NCBI GenBank assembly: GCA_951812345.1
Contig: OX638295.1
Coordinates: 558,501-622,500, forward strand
Direction: 5' to 3'
DNA from: Rhodothermales bacterium
GTDB lineage: Bacteria; Bacteroidota; Rhodothermia; Rhodothermales; VXPQ01
DNA length: 64,000 bases
Part shown: in pieces, positions 41,631 through 49,907 of the stretch
Layout of the letters: the number at the start of each line of letters is the position of its first letter
Numbering within the stretch: the stretch's first letter is position 1
The notes under the pieces: generated by a model
What the model was told of the DNA's origin: nothing
Seen by the model: the letters and a program-made list of their open reading frames with translations, nothing else
Database searches by the model: none
Program-made: the position numbers and the translations under genes

Positions 41631-43817
41631 ATGCGCTGTTCCGTCATTTTTATACCGGTCGTGCTCGTATGGAGTGTGGTTATCTCCGGATGCGGCTCCG
41701 GTGCGCCGGATGTGCAGGACGCCGCGCAGGAGGCGGAAGATGCCGCGGATGGGGAAATTCGTTTCCGGAACCTGTCCGCCGAGTTTACGGGGGACGAGGC
41801 CTGTTTCGACTGTCATGAGGAGGAATACCGGGGGTTTGAGGAGCATGGAATGGCGAATTCGTTCTATCCCATGCGTTCCGCCGCCGTGGTCGAAGATTTT
41901 ACCGGCGTAACGGTGCAGGACCCGAACCGGGGCCTCTTTTATCGTCCCTACCGGGAGGGGGATCGTTTTTGGCTCGAAGAATTCAGGAAGGGGTCGGATG
42001 GGAGCAAAACGCATAGCCTGGTCCGTGAAATAGAGTACGTAGTGGGTAGCGGCACCGCTGCGCGCACGTACCTGGTAGAAGAGGGCGGACGCTATTTTGA
42101 ACTGCCCCTGACGTGGTACACCCAGGGAGAGAGGTGGGACCTCAGCCCCGGATACGAGGTGTCCAATTCCCGCTTTGACCGACTCATTCCGGATCGCTGC
42201 ATGGCCTGCCACAACAGCTATCCGCACTCGACGCCGTTTGCGGAAGGCAAATACGAGGAGGTGCCGTATGGGATCGGATGCGAGCGATGCCACGGCCCCG
42301 GGTCCGTACATGTGGAGGCCCGGCTCGCCTCCCTGGAACCGGCAGGCGATATCGACGAGACGATCGTCAATCCCGCGCATCTTTCTCTCGAACGCCGGCT
42401 GGACGTGTGCCAGCAATGCCACCTGCACACGACGGTATCGATGTTGCGGGACGGGCGCACGGCCTACGATTACCGCCCCTCCCGTCCGCTTTCCGAACAC
42501 ATGACGTTTTATGTGTCCGACGCACCGGATTCGAGCGATGAAATTGACGCCATCTCCCATGCGGATCTGATGAAGCAGAGCGCCTGTTTTATCGAAACGC
42601 AGACCTGGGAAGAACCCATGGATTGCATGACCTGCCACAATCCGCACGAAGCATTCCGGTTTGCCGGCCCCGATTACTTCAACGCTACCTGTATGACCTG
42701 CCACGATACGGCGGCGCTGCAGGCTGCGTTGCCTGCGGAGGCTTCGCGTGCCGTGCATACGGAAGACGCTCATTGTTTTTCGTGCCATATGCCGAAGGCG
42801 TCCGTTGAGGGAACACCGCACACCTCGCTTACGGATCACCACATTCGCGTAGTACAGGAACGGGACCGGAATGCTGCGGATGGGGAATCTGTCGTAGCTT
42901 CGAGCGGCGAAGCGCCGGTCGAACGCATTCAACTACGCCCTTATTATGCCGTGGACGACTCGACAGGCGCCTATGCCGGCATGGCTTATGTTATCCGGGG
43001 ATTGCAGCAGCAGGATACGACAGCGCTCCGGCATGGCGTGACGTTGCTCGGCGCCACGGCGGGAGCGTTCGGTGAAGCGCAGTATCTCCTCGGGTACGGG
43101 CACATGCAACTTGGAGAGATGGCGCGTGCCGTGGAGCCGCTGGAGCAGGCCGTGGCCCTGGAACCGAAACCGGAGCGACTCAATGCATTGGCGCAAACGT
43201 ACGAACGAGTGGGGCGCGAAGATGCGGCTATCCGGGATTTATACGAGCAGGCGTTGGCTACCCAGCCCGCATTGGCGAGTGTGCGCGTCAATTACGGGCG
43301 CTATCTGGAGGCCCAGGGCGAATTGACGGCGGCGGTTACACAATACCAGGCGGCTATTGCCGAGCATCCATGGCTGGAGGCGGCTCATTTCAACCTGGGA
43401 ACGGCTCGGTTACGGCAGGGGGATCGAATCGGCGCCGAACGGTCGCTCCGCGAGGCGGTCCGTCTTAATCCGGACGGCGGGCAGGCGCTGGGGAACTTGG
43501 GGTTGTTACTTGCAGGAAGCGGACGGCTGGAGGAGGCGCGCACGTTTTTTGAGCAGGCGGTGCGTGCAGAGCCGGAAAATCCCGTAGCCTTCGGTAATCT
43601 TGGCGCGTTGCATTTGAATGAAGGCCGTCCGGATATAGCCGTGCGATTGTTTTCGAGAGCCGTAGAACTCGATCCGTCGTACGTCGACGGATTGGTCAAT
43701 CTGGCGTTGGCCTGGTACCTGCAAGGAGATGACGACCGCGCACGCATGTATGCGGAGCGAGCACTGCGCCTTGCGCCGAATCACCCGCAGGCCCGGCAAA
43801 TCCTGGACGCGGTGTGA
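41631..43817 (+). CDS. Seven-haem cytochrome c lipoprotein with C-terminal TPR domain
   Basis: The start at ATG 41631 gives 728 residues with a lipoprotein signal (VVISGC, Cys21). Seven CxxCH haem-binding motifs occur in the N-terminal half: CFDCH, CMACH, CERCH, CQQCH, CMTCH twice, CFSCH. Extra His residues (for example HPH-like spacing, GMANSFYPM) may act as distal ligands. From about residue 430 to the end are TPR repeats (LGYGHMQLGEMARAVEPLEQAV and similar). This combination resembles cytochrome c554/nitrite-reductase-like multihaem proteins fused to TPR. The electron partner is unknown. Maturation needs the Ccm system, parts of which are at 11704-13918. Confidence 0.88.
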   Translation: MRCSVIFIPVVLVWSVVISGCGSGAPDVQDAAQEAEDAADGEIRFRNLSAEFTGDEACFDCHEEEYRGFEEHGMANSFYPMRSAAVVEDFTGVTVQDPNRGLFYRPYREGDRFWLEEFRKGSDGSKTHSLVREIEYVVGSGTAARTYLVEEGGRYFELPLTWYTQGERWDLSPGYEVSNSRFDRLIPDRCMACHNSYPHSTPFAEGKYEEVPYGIGCERCHGPGSVHVEARLASLEPAGDIDETIVNPAHLSLERRLDVCQQCHLHTTVSMLRDGRTAYDYRPSRPLSEHMTFYVSDAPDSSDEIDAISHADLMKQSACFIETQTWEEPMDCMTCHNPHEAFRFAGPDYFNATCMTCHDTAALQAALPAEASRAVHTEDAHCFSCHMPKASVEGTPHTSLTDHHIRVVQERDRNAADGESVVASSGEAPVERIQLRPYYAVDDSTGAYAGMAYVIRGLQQQDTTALRHGVTLLGATAGAFGEAQYLLGYGHMQLGEMARAVEPLEQAVALEPKPERLNALAQTYERVGREDAAIRDLYEQALATQPALASVRVNYGRYLEAQGELTAAVTQYQAAIAEHPWLEAAHFNLGTARLRQGDRIGAERSLREAVRLNPDGGQALGNLGLLLAGSGRLEEARTFFEQAVRAEPENPVAFGNLGALHLNEGRPDIAVRLFSRAVELDPSYVDGLVNLALAWYLQGDDDRARMYAERALRLAPNHPQARQILDAV

Positions 43818-43949
43818 TTGCAGGAGGATGCGTTTGTTTTCAGTCGGGCGCGAACGGACGTAACAAGTTGCTATGCCCTCCGTATAACAGGTGGGCCCCT
43901 CTGCTCTTTTCGCCAGCGCAGTGCAGGGAGCAGTCCGTCGATCGGCAGC

Positions 43950-44954
43950 TTATTCTGCCGTAATCCAGTGGCGCTTCTCGAAATCGACGGGTTCAAGCTC
44001 CCGGCCCGCGATATGGCGCATGATCTGCCGTGCATGGACCCGCCCGTTTTCGATGAACCACCGGCCTGTCCGACGGCCTCCGCATACGGTGCCCGCGATG
44101 TACAAGCCTTTGCGCGTGGTTTCGAACGATTGCGGATCGAAGATCGGGGTGTTCCATTCGTCCGCGGCGATTTCGATGCCGACGGTCTCCAGAAACGAGT
44201 AGTCGGGATGATAGCCCGTGAGCGCGAGGACGTAGTCGTTTCCGATCTCGTCCACTCCCTCCGGGCCTTCGATGACCAGGGAAGACCCCCTGATTTCCCG
44301 AACGACGGTTTCGAACCGGGCTGCAATGGCGCCTTGCTTAATTCGGTTTTCGAGATCGGGCCTGATCCAGTATTTGATTCTTTTCGAGAGTTCCGTCCCC
44401 CGCACAAGGAGGGTGACGTGCGCTCCATGCCGGCAACATTCCAGAGCGGCCTTTGCTGCCGAATTGCGCGCGCCGATCACGGCCACGCGCTGCCCGAAAT
44501 ACGGGTAGGCCTCCTTGTAGTAATGGGTTACTTTCGGTAACTCCTCTCCCGGCACATGCAGCAGATTCGGGTGGTCGAAGAAGCCGGTCGCAATGACCAC
44601 GCGCCGGGTCGCTATGACGTCCTTGTCCGTGACGACCCGGAAGGTGTCGCATTCTCCGTCGATACGCCGGACACGCTCGTACAGGCGGATGTCGATATTT
44701 TCATTCTGCGCCACGCGGCGGTAGTACTCGATGGCCTCTTCACGAAGCGGCTTGTGCCCGTGTACGGGGAAAGGGTGTCCCCCGATCTCAATGAGTTCGG
44801 GGGTCGAGAAGAACTCCATCTTCACGGGGTATCCCACGAGAGACTGTACGACAGTCCCTTTCTCCACGACAACGGCACGGAGATCTTCGCGTTGGGCCCG
44901 GATGGCGCAGGCCAGCCCAACGGGGCCGCCGCCGACGATAACTACGTCCGTCAT
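43950..44954 (-). CDS. ypdA: YpdA-family FAD/NAD(P)-dependent reductase (bacillithiol-disulfide reductase-like)
   Basis: This 334-residue flavoprotein has an N-terminal FAD motif (VVIVGGGPVGLACAI). It also has the YpdA-typical KMEFFSTPELIEIGGHPFP and HYYKEAYPYFGQRVAVIGARNSAAKAALE (NAD(P)H site), and a C-terminal GLYIAGTVCGGRRTGRWFIENGRVHA. YpdA reduces oxidised bacillithiol in Firmicutes. Relatives occur in Bacteroidota lineages that make related thiols. The CxxC of thioredoxin reductases is absent, as expected for YpdA. tadA lies just upstream on the same strand (21 bases). Confidence 0.85.
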   Translation of the reverse strand: MTDVVIVGGGPVGLACAIRAQREDLRAVVVEKGTVVQSLVGYPVKMEFFSTPELIEIGGHPFPVHGHKPLREEAIEYYRRVAQNENIDIRLYERVRRIDGECDTFRVVTDKDVIATRRVVIATGFFDHPNLLHVPGEELPKVTHYYKEAYPYFGQRVAVIGARNSAAKAALECCRHGAHVTLLVRGTELSKRIKYWIRPDLENRIKQGAIAARFETVVREIRGSSLVIEGPEGVDEIGNDYVLALTGYHPDYSFLETVGIEIAADEWNTPIFDPQSFETTRKGLYIAGTVCGGRRTGRWFIENGRVHARQIMRHIAGRELEPVDFEKRHWITAE

Positions 44955-44975
44955 GACGCGTAGGGGAATTCAGAG

Positions 44976-45452
44976 CTACAGGGCGATACGGCGCTTCCGA
45001 AAGAAAGCTTGCATGAGTTCGGCGGCACGTTCCCCTTCGATGCCCGATACAACCTCCACCTGGTGATTGAGTCGCTGATCTCTCGGGATATCGTACAAGG
45101 TCGAAGCACCGCCGGCTTTTTCATCGAATGCCCCGAACACGAGCCGGTCAATGCGCGCCCACACGAGTGCGCCGGCGCACATGGGGCAGGGTTCAAGGGT
45201 TACGTAGAGCGTGCATCCACGAAGGATTTTCGCCCCGAGGGTTTCGCACGCTGCCGTAAGGGCAATCATTTCTGCATGGGCGGTTGGGTCCTGAAGACGC
45301 TCGACCATGTTGCGGCCTCGCCCGACGATCTCGCCGGCATGCACCACGACTGCGCCAACAGGTACCTCATCCTCGTCCCAGGCCGCTTCCGCTTCCTTGA
45401 GAGCGAGTTGCATCCACTTTCTATCCGGTTCCAGGAAGTCGGACAGGCTCAT
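44976..45452 (-). CDS. tadA: tRNA-specific adenosine deaminase TadA
   Basis: The start is the ATG at 45450-45452 (MSLSDFLEPDRKWMQLALKEAEAA), giving 158 residues; the upstream frame is low-complexity Cys/Ser and rejected. It has the deaminase zinc motifs: HAEMIAL (catalytic Glu) and PCPMCAGALVWARI. It also has the TadA-typical GAFDEKAGGASTLYDIP and FFRKRR end. It converts A34 to inosine in the anticodon of tRNA-Arg(ACG). Neighbours on the same strand are ypdA and a small membrane protein. Confidence 0.94.
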   Translation of the reverse strand: MSLSDFLEPDRKWMQLALKEAEAAWDEDEVPVGAVVVHAGEIVGRGRNMVERLQDPTAHAEMIALTAACETLGAKILRGCTLYVTLEPCPMCAGALVWARIDRLVFGAFDEKAGGASTLYDIPRDQRLNHQVEVVSGIEGERAAELMQAFFRKRRIAL

Positions 45453-45480
45453 ACGGACAGGCTGAGAAGAACCGGCAAGA

Positions 45481-45666
45481 TCAACGTCGGCGCCGGATGG
45501 CGTCGATGAACCGGAGAATGATGGCGATGATGAGAAGGACAAGCAACACCGGCAGCACAACCCGACCTATGGCCGCACCCACCTTGAGAATGACGCTGAG
45601 CACGCCACCTGCCACGATCAGTACGATGACGACCGCAATCCACCTTAGCAGTTTCTGGATGTCCAT
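45481..45666 (-). CDS. Small two-helix membrane protein of unknown function
   Basis: This 61-residue protein begins MDIQKLLRW and has two hydrophobic segments (IAVVIVLIVAGGVLSVIL and VVLPVLLVLLIIAIILRF). It ends in RRRR. The start at ATG 45664-45666 is preferred to a longer upstream frame because the extension lies in AT-rich repeats. It precedes tadA by 28 bases and may share its transcript. No family is recognised. Confidence 0.6.
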   Translation of the reverse strand: MDIQKLLRWIAVVIVLIVAGGVLSVILKVGAAIGRVVLPVLLVLLIIAIILRFIDAIRRRR

Positions 45667-45671
45667 ATCGT

Positions 45672-45830
45672 CGGGTAATAATATACGATCGTCGATAATA
45701 TACGACGGCGACAAGGTTATTCCATCGGACCGGCGGCTCGCTTGCGTCCTGCAACCCCGCCAGTTGGACTATATTGGACTATATCGGAGTTAGACTATGT
45801 TGGACGTATCCATAGAACGTGACGCGCCGG
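45672..45830. repeat. AT-rich short repeats upstream of the small membrane protein gene
   Basis: ATAATATACGA occurs twice around 45677-45704, with CGATCGTCG between. TTGGACTATA occurs twice in tandem near 45763-45783, with further TAGACTATG and TTGGAC copies to about 45805. This spacer between glyS and the small membrane gene is more AT-rich than its surroundings. It may hold the promoter. Confidence 0.5.
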
Positions 45831-45857
45831 GCGAAGCGGTTTTGGTCAGCGTATCCT
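45831..45857 (-). repeat. Solo end of the MITE-like family at the glyS stop
   Basis: GCGAAGCGGTTTTGGTCAGC followed by GTATCCT matches the same end as in copy B. The glyS stop codon (45856-45858 on the minus strand) overlaps its last two bases. Confidence 0.72.
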
Positions 45858-47292
45858 ATACAGCCCGCGACCAGGTCTGCATCCGGTCCTTCAGATAGTC
45901 TGCCGCATTGTTTTTCGGAATGCGCTCCTGGCTCATGGAGTCCCGATCCCGGATGGTAACGGAGCCTGTCTCCATCGTTTCGCCGTCGACCGTGATGCAG
46001 AACGGCGTACCCGCTTCATCCATTCGCCGGTACCGCTTCCCGATGGATCCGCTATCGTCATAGAACGCATTGAAATGCCCGCGCAGATCGGCGGCGAGGG
46101 CTTGAGCTGTTTCCGGCATCCCGTCCCGCTTGACCAGTGGAAAAACAGCAGCCTTGATAGGGGCTACCTCGGGATGAAACTTCATGACGACGCGTTCTTC
46201 GCCTTCGATGCGCTCCTCTTCGTACGCCTCGCACAACAACATCAGAATGGTGCGGTCCAGCCCGGCCGAGGTTTCGACGACATACGGGATATATTTCTCC
46301 TTCCTATGCGGATCGAAATACTCCATCTTCTTGCCGGAGAATTCCTGGTGGCGTTTCAGATCGAAGTCGGTACGCGAATGAATACCCTCAATTTCCTGCC
46401 ATCCCATGGGGAAGGCGTACTGCACATCGAAGGCTGCATCGGCATAGTGCGCTAACTTCTCGTGTTCATGCCAGCGCAAATGCTCCGGGCGGATGCCGTT
46501 GTCTATGTGCCACTGCATCCGTTTGGCCCGCCACGCCTCGAAATGCTCCATTTGGGTACCGGGGCGGACGAAATACTGCATCTCCATCTGTTCGAATTCG
46601 CGCATCCGGAAAATGAACCGGCGGGCAACGATCTCGTTGCGAAAGGCCTTTCCGATTTGTGCAATGCCGAACGGTACCTGCTGCCGCGCCGTTTCTTGCG
46701 CCAGGCGAAAATTCACGAAGATACCCTGGGCCGTTTCAGGGCGAAGGTAGATTTTGGTCTCGTCATCGACGACCGCGCCGGCATGCGTTTCGAACATCAG
46801 GTTGAATTGCCGCACCTCGGTCCAGTCAAAGGCGCCAGAGTCAGGCCCCCGAATTTCTTCGTCGAGAATGATCCGATGGAGTTCCTTCGGCATATCGTCG
46901 CTATGCAACGCTGCGACAAAGCGGGTCCGTACTTCGCGGGCCTGCTTCCCCTTTCCGGAAGCCTCCAGTTTCCCGATGTGCCGCTCAATCAGGTCATCGG
47001 CCCGGTACCGGCGCTTCGATGCCTTGTCATCGATCATGGGATCATGGAAGGCGTCTACATGCCCGGACGCTTTCCAGACGGTCGGATGCATGAGAATAGC
47101 CGCGTCGAGACCTTCGATATTGTCGTGTCGGTACACCATCTCCCGCCACCACCGCTCCTTGACATTGCGCTTCAACTCGACGCCCAGTGGACCATAATCA
47201 TACGTGGCGCCGAGGCCACCGTAAATATCCGAAGACGGGAAGATGAATCCACGTCGCTTGGAAAGGGAAACGATCTTTTCCAGAAGGTCCAT
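45856..47292 (-). CDS. glyS: Glycyl-tRNA synthetase (single-chain, alpha2 type)
   Basis: The start is the ATG at 47290-47292 (MDLLEKIVSLSKRRGFIFPSSDIYGG), giving 478 residues. The open frame further upstream is not supported. Class II motifs are present: GLGATYDYGPLGVELKRNVKERWW, then RPETAQGIFVNF and RNEIVARRFIFRMREFEQMEMQYF. The ending is TVDGETMETGSVTIRDRDS, typical of the anticodon-binding domain. It charges tRNA-Gly. The final codons and stop run into a solo MITE-like end (SRAV then TAG), so the native C-terminus may have been altered slightly. radC lies about 125 bases upstream. Confidence 0.94.
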   Translation of the reverse strand: MDLLEKIVSLSKRRGFIFPSSDIYGGLGATYDYGPLGVELKRNVKERWWREMVYRHDNIEGLDAAILMHPTVWKASGHVDAFHDPMIDDKASKRRYRADDLIERHIGKLEASGKGKQAREVRTRFVAALHSDDMPKELHRIILDEEIRGPDSGAFDWTEVRQFNLMFETHAGAVVDDETKIYLRPETAQGIFVNFRLAQETARQQVPFGIAQIGKAFRNEIVARRFIFRMREFEQMEMQYFVRPGTQMEHFEAWRAKRMQWHIDNGIRPEHLRWHEHEKLAHYADAAFDVQYAFPMGWQEIEGIHSRTDFDLKRHQEFSGKKMEYFDPHRKEKYIPYVVETSAGLDRTILMLLCEAYEEERIEGEERVVMKFHPEVAPIKAAVFPLVKRDGMPETAQALAADLRGHFNAFYDDSGSIGKRYRRMDEAGTPFCITVDGETMETGSVTIRDRDSMSQERIPKNNAADYLKDRMQTWSRAV

Positions 47293-47418
47293 GGGAGGGC
47301 AAATGAATACGGAAGAAACGTCCGGGCGACGCCGGAGTGCGGGCCTCATACCGGGGAAGGCGTCGGTATGATTCCGTAAACGGTCGAAAACCGTATGGGC
47401 TTCGCCGGACGGCAATGT

Positions 47419-48168
47419 CTACAACAATTGCCGTTCCGCCATGGAAGTGTATCCGTTCCCCGCGATGATTAGATGGTCGTGAATGGGAATGCCCATCATT
47501 TTTCCGGCGGCCACCAGTTGCCGGGTGATCCTGATATCTTCCTGGCTGGGTTCCGGGTTACCTGAGGGATGGTTGTGCACGCAGATCACCGAAGCAGCAT
47601 TCTCCAGGACAGCTTGCTGGAAAACGGCTCTCGGTTCGACAATGCTGGCCGCAAGCCCGCCCTCGCTCACCCGAACGTCTCCTATAATGATGTTCGCCGT
47701 GTTGAGCAAAACGAGATCGAACACTTCCGTACGCATATCGCGCAATTTCGGGACGTAGACGGCCGCTACGTCATCGGGTGAACACACCTGTATTTCCTTC
47801 CGATCGGTTTGCTGCGATTCGACGCGCCGGCCAATCTCGAACGCCGCTGCGAGTTGGGCTGCCTTGGCCGGTCCGATACCCGCCACGCGCATCATTTCCC
47901 GCACATCGCGGCGGGAAAGGTCACGCAGCGTACCGAACGTATGCAGCAGCGTACGCCCAAGTTGAATGGCCGACACGGAACCGGAACGGGTGTGCGTGCC
48001 TGATCGGAACACCACCCCGATCAACTCGGCGTCCGACAACCCATCGGCATGTCCGCCCAGCAAGCGCTCACTGGGGCGTTCTTCTTCCGCCCAGTCGCGG
48101 ATAGGAACCCGGTATTGAATTTCCGGATCCGAAACGGGATCGATCCGTGCAAGAGGATTCAGCGCCAT
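47419..48168 (-). CDS. radC: RadC-family JAB/MPN+ protein
   Basis: This 249-residue protein has a helix-hairpin-helix-like region (VAGIGPAKAAQLAAAFEIGRR). It also has the JAMM metal motif VCVHNHPSGNPEPSQEDIRITRQL with IHDHLII. Despite the name, a direct DNA-repair role for RadC proteins is not established; the fold is that of a metallopeptidase-like domain. The N-terminus (about 25 residues before IRDWAEEERPSERLL) is longer than usual. It is on the same strand as glyS and rho but with gaps of roughly 90-125 bases, so operon membership is unclear. Confidence 0.9.
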   Translation of the reverse strand: MALNPLARIDPVSDPEIQYRVPIRDWAEEERPSERLLGGHADGLSDAELIGVVFRSGTHTRSGSVSAIQLGRTLLHTFGTLRDLSRRDVREMMRVAGIGPAKAAQLAAAFEIGRRVESQQTDRKEIQVCSPDDVAAVYVPKLRDMRTEVFDLVLLNTANIIIGDVRVSEGGLAASIVEPRAVFQQAVLENAASVICVHNHPSGNPEPSQEDIRITRQLVAAGKMMGIPIHDHLIIAGNGYTSMAERQLL

Positions 48169-48256
48169 ACGAGAAGCCGATCAAAAAGGGGCAAAGATAT
48201 TCTATAGACCCCGCAAGGCGGAAAACATAACCACCCTATCCCTCCTGTACGTTGGC

Positions 48257-49378
48257 TTACCCGTATCCCTCGCTTGGAACCAGTTCGTTGAGCAGGTGCG
48301 CGTTGGTCGGGGATTGCTGGAGATGACGAATCAGCGCTTGCATGGCGTCGACAGGAGGCCGCGAATTGAGCGCCCGGAACAGTCTGTGATGCTGGTCTAT
48401 TGCATCTCCAATGAGTCGTTCTTCGTTGCGCGTACCGCTTTTGCGCAGGTTGATGGCCGGAAAAATGCGCTTGTCGGCCATTTCCCGGTCCAGCACGATC
48501 TCTGAATTGCCCGTTCCCTTGAATTCTTCGAAAATGACGTCGTCCATACGGCTACCCGTCTCGATAAGCGCCGTAGCAACGATGGTGAGTGAGCCTCCTC
48601 CTTCGATGTTGCGCGCAGAGCCGAATATCCGCCGGGGGATCTGCAATGCCTTCGCGTCCAGGCCACCGGAAAGCGTGCGTCCGCTCCCGGACTGGTACAA
48701 GTTGAATGTTCGGCCCAGTCTCGTCAGAGAATCAAGCAGTAGCACCACATCCTTTCCCATTTCCACAAGGCGCCGGGCATATTCGAGCGCCAGAGTGGAA
48801 ACACGCACATGATTGTCTTCCTCCCGATCATTCGAGGAAGCGAATACCTGGGCTGCCGTTGCCCGCTTGAAATCGGTTACTTCCTCGGGGCGCTCATCGA
48901 CCAGCAGCGCCACCAGGGCCACATCCGGATGATTCTGCGTAATAGCGGCAGCCATCTTCTTCAGCAGGATTGTTTTACCCGTTCGAGGCGGCGCCACGAT
49001 CAGGGCGCGCTGACCTTTCCCGATGGGAGACACGAGGTCCACGACGCGCATGGAAATGTCTCCAGGGGCCGTAACCAGCTCCAGTTTCTCATCGGGGTAG
49101 ATGGTTTGCCCGCCGTCGAAATCGGGTATCTCGGCCCAGACTTCGGGCGGCATGCCCATCACGCTGTCGATTCGGGCTACTTGCAAAGCGCCCTTGCGTC
49201 CTGGCCGCAGGGTACCTGTCATGAGGCATCCGTCCCGAAGGTGAAATTTTCGCACCAGGGGCGGCGATGTAAAGGGATCGCTGGTTCCTTTCGGCAAATC
49301 CGGGCGAAAGGTCCGGATGAAACCGAATTTTTTGTCCCCGATCATTTCGAGGAGACCTTCAAAGTGTTTTTCCGACAT
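48257..49378 (-). CDS. rho: Transcription termination factor Rho (short form)
   Basis: This 373-residue protein contains the cold-shock-like primary RNA-binding domain (GDKKFGFIRTFRPDL, then VRKFHLRDGCLMTG). It has the RecA-like motor: P-loop APPRTGKTILLKK, Walker B VVLLLDSLTRLGR, Q/R loops with SGGLDAKAL, and the C-terminal SGTRNEERL. The usual N-terminal Rho_N helical domain is missing compared with the 419-residue E. coli protein. It is a hexameric helicase that ends transcription at C-rich sites. Confidence 0.94.
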   Translation of the reverse strand: MSEKHFEGLLEMIGDKKFGFIRTFRPDLPKGTSDPFTSPPLVRKFHLRDGCLMTGTLRPGRKGALQVARIDSVMGMPPEVWAEIPDFDGGQTIYPDEKLELVTAPGDISMRVVDLVSPIGKGQRALIVAPPRTGKTILLKKMAAAITQNHPDVALVALLVDERPEEVTDFKRATAAQVFASSNDREEDNHVRVSTLALEYARRLVEMGKDVVLLLDSLTRLGRTFNLYQSGSGRTLSGGLDAKALQIPRRIFGSARNIEGGGSLTIVATALIETGSRMDDVIFEEFKGTGNSEIVLDREMADKRIFPAINLRKSGTRNEERLIGDAIDQHHRLFRALNSRPPVDAMQALIRHLQQSPTNAHLLNELVPSEGYG

Positions 49379-49493
49379 AAAATTCAGTCAGTTGGCAAGG
49401 GAATTGTATTAAACGTATTACATGCAACCACCCTCCCCGGCAACAATAATTCGATGCAGAGAGGGAACGCGCGCGATGCGCTTCGTACATTTA

Positions 49494-49749
49494 AGGATAC
49501 TCTGATCAAAACCGCTTCGCTCAGCACTTCACTTTCGCGCGTAAATGATGTCATGATTCCATCGTTACAATCAGCGAGAAACACTGAGGATTCGGGGCGT
49601 CGCGGACGTGACGTACCCTTCGGGAGGCTGCGAGGGATGCGCTGGCCGCGTCATTCCTCATTGTGTGGGGCCTGCCACACTGCTTCGTCATTCCTTGCCA
49701 GCACATCCCTCGCAGCCTCTGAGCTTTGCGGACTTAATCAGAGTATCCT
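49494..49749 (+). mobile_element. Full MITE-like element, copy C (256 bp, TA-flanked)
   Basis: Ends AGGATACTCTGATCAAAACC (left) and the complement of AGGATACTCTGATTAAGTCC (right) match over the first 13 bases and 17 of 20. They are flanked by TA at 49492-49493 and 49750-49751. Inside, 49626-49646 and 49697-49717 form a 21-bp inverted repeat with one mismatch, around a second small GTGTGG/CCACAC hairpin. It has no coding capacity. It lies in the 529-base divergent gap between rho and the hydrolase gene; the rest of that gap shows nothing recognisable. Confidence 0.87.
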
Positions 49750-49907
49750 TAAGACCGCATACGCCATGCGGCGGGAAACCGATAGATGAAAAGTCCGGCG
49801 AATGATTCGACGAACGATCGCAACCCGGTTTTTAGGGCGTGCGGCCCGAAAAACGGAAAACCCGGAGAAAGATGGGATGTACAGCACTCCAACATCATAG
49901 CAGGGCA

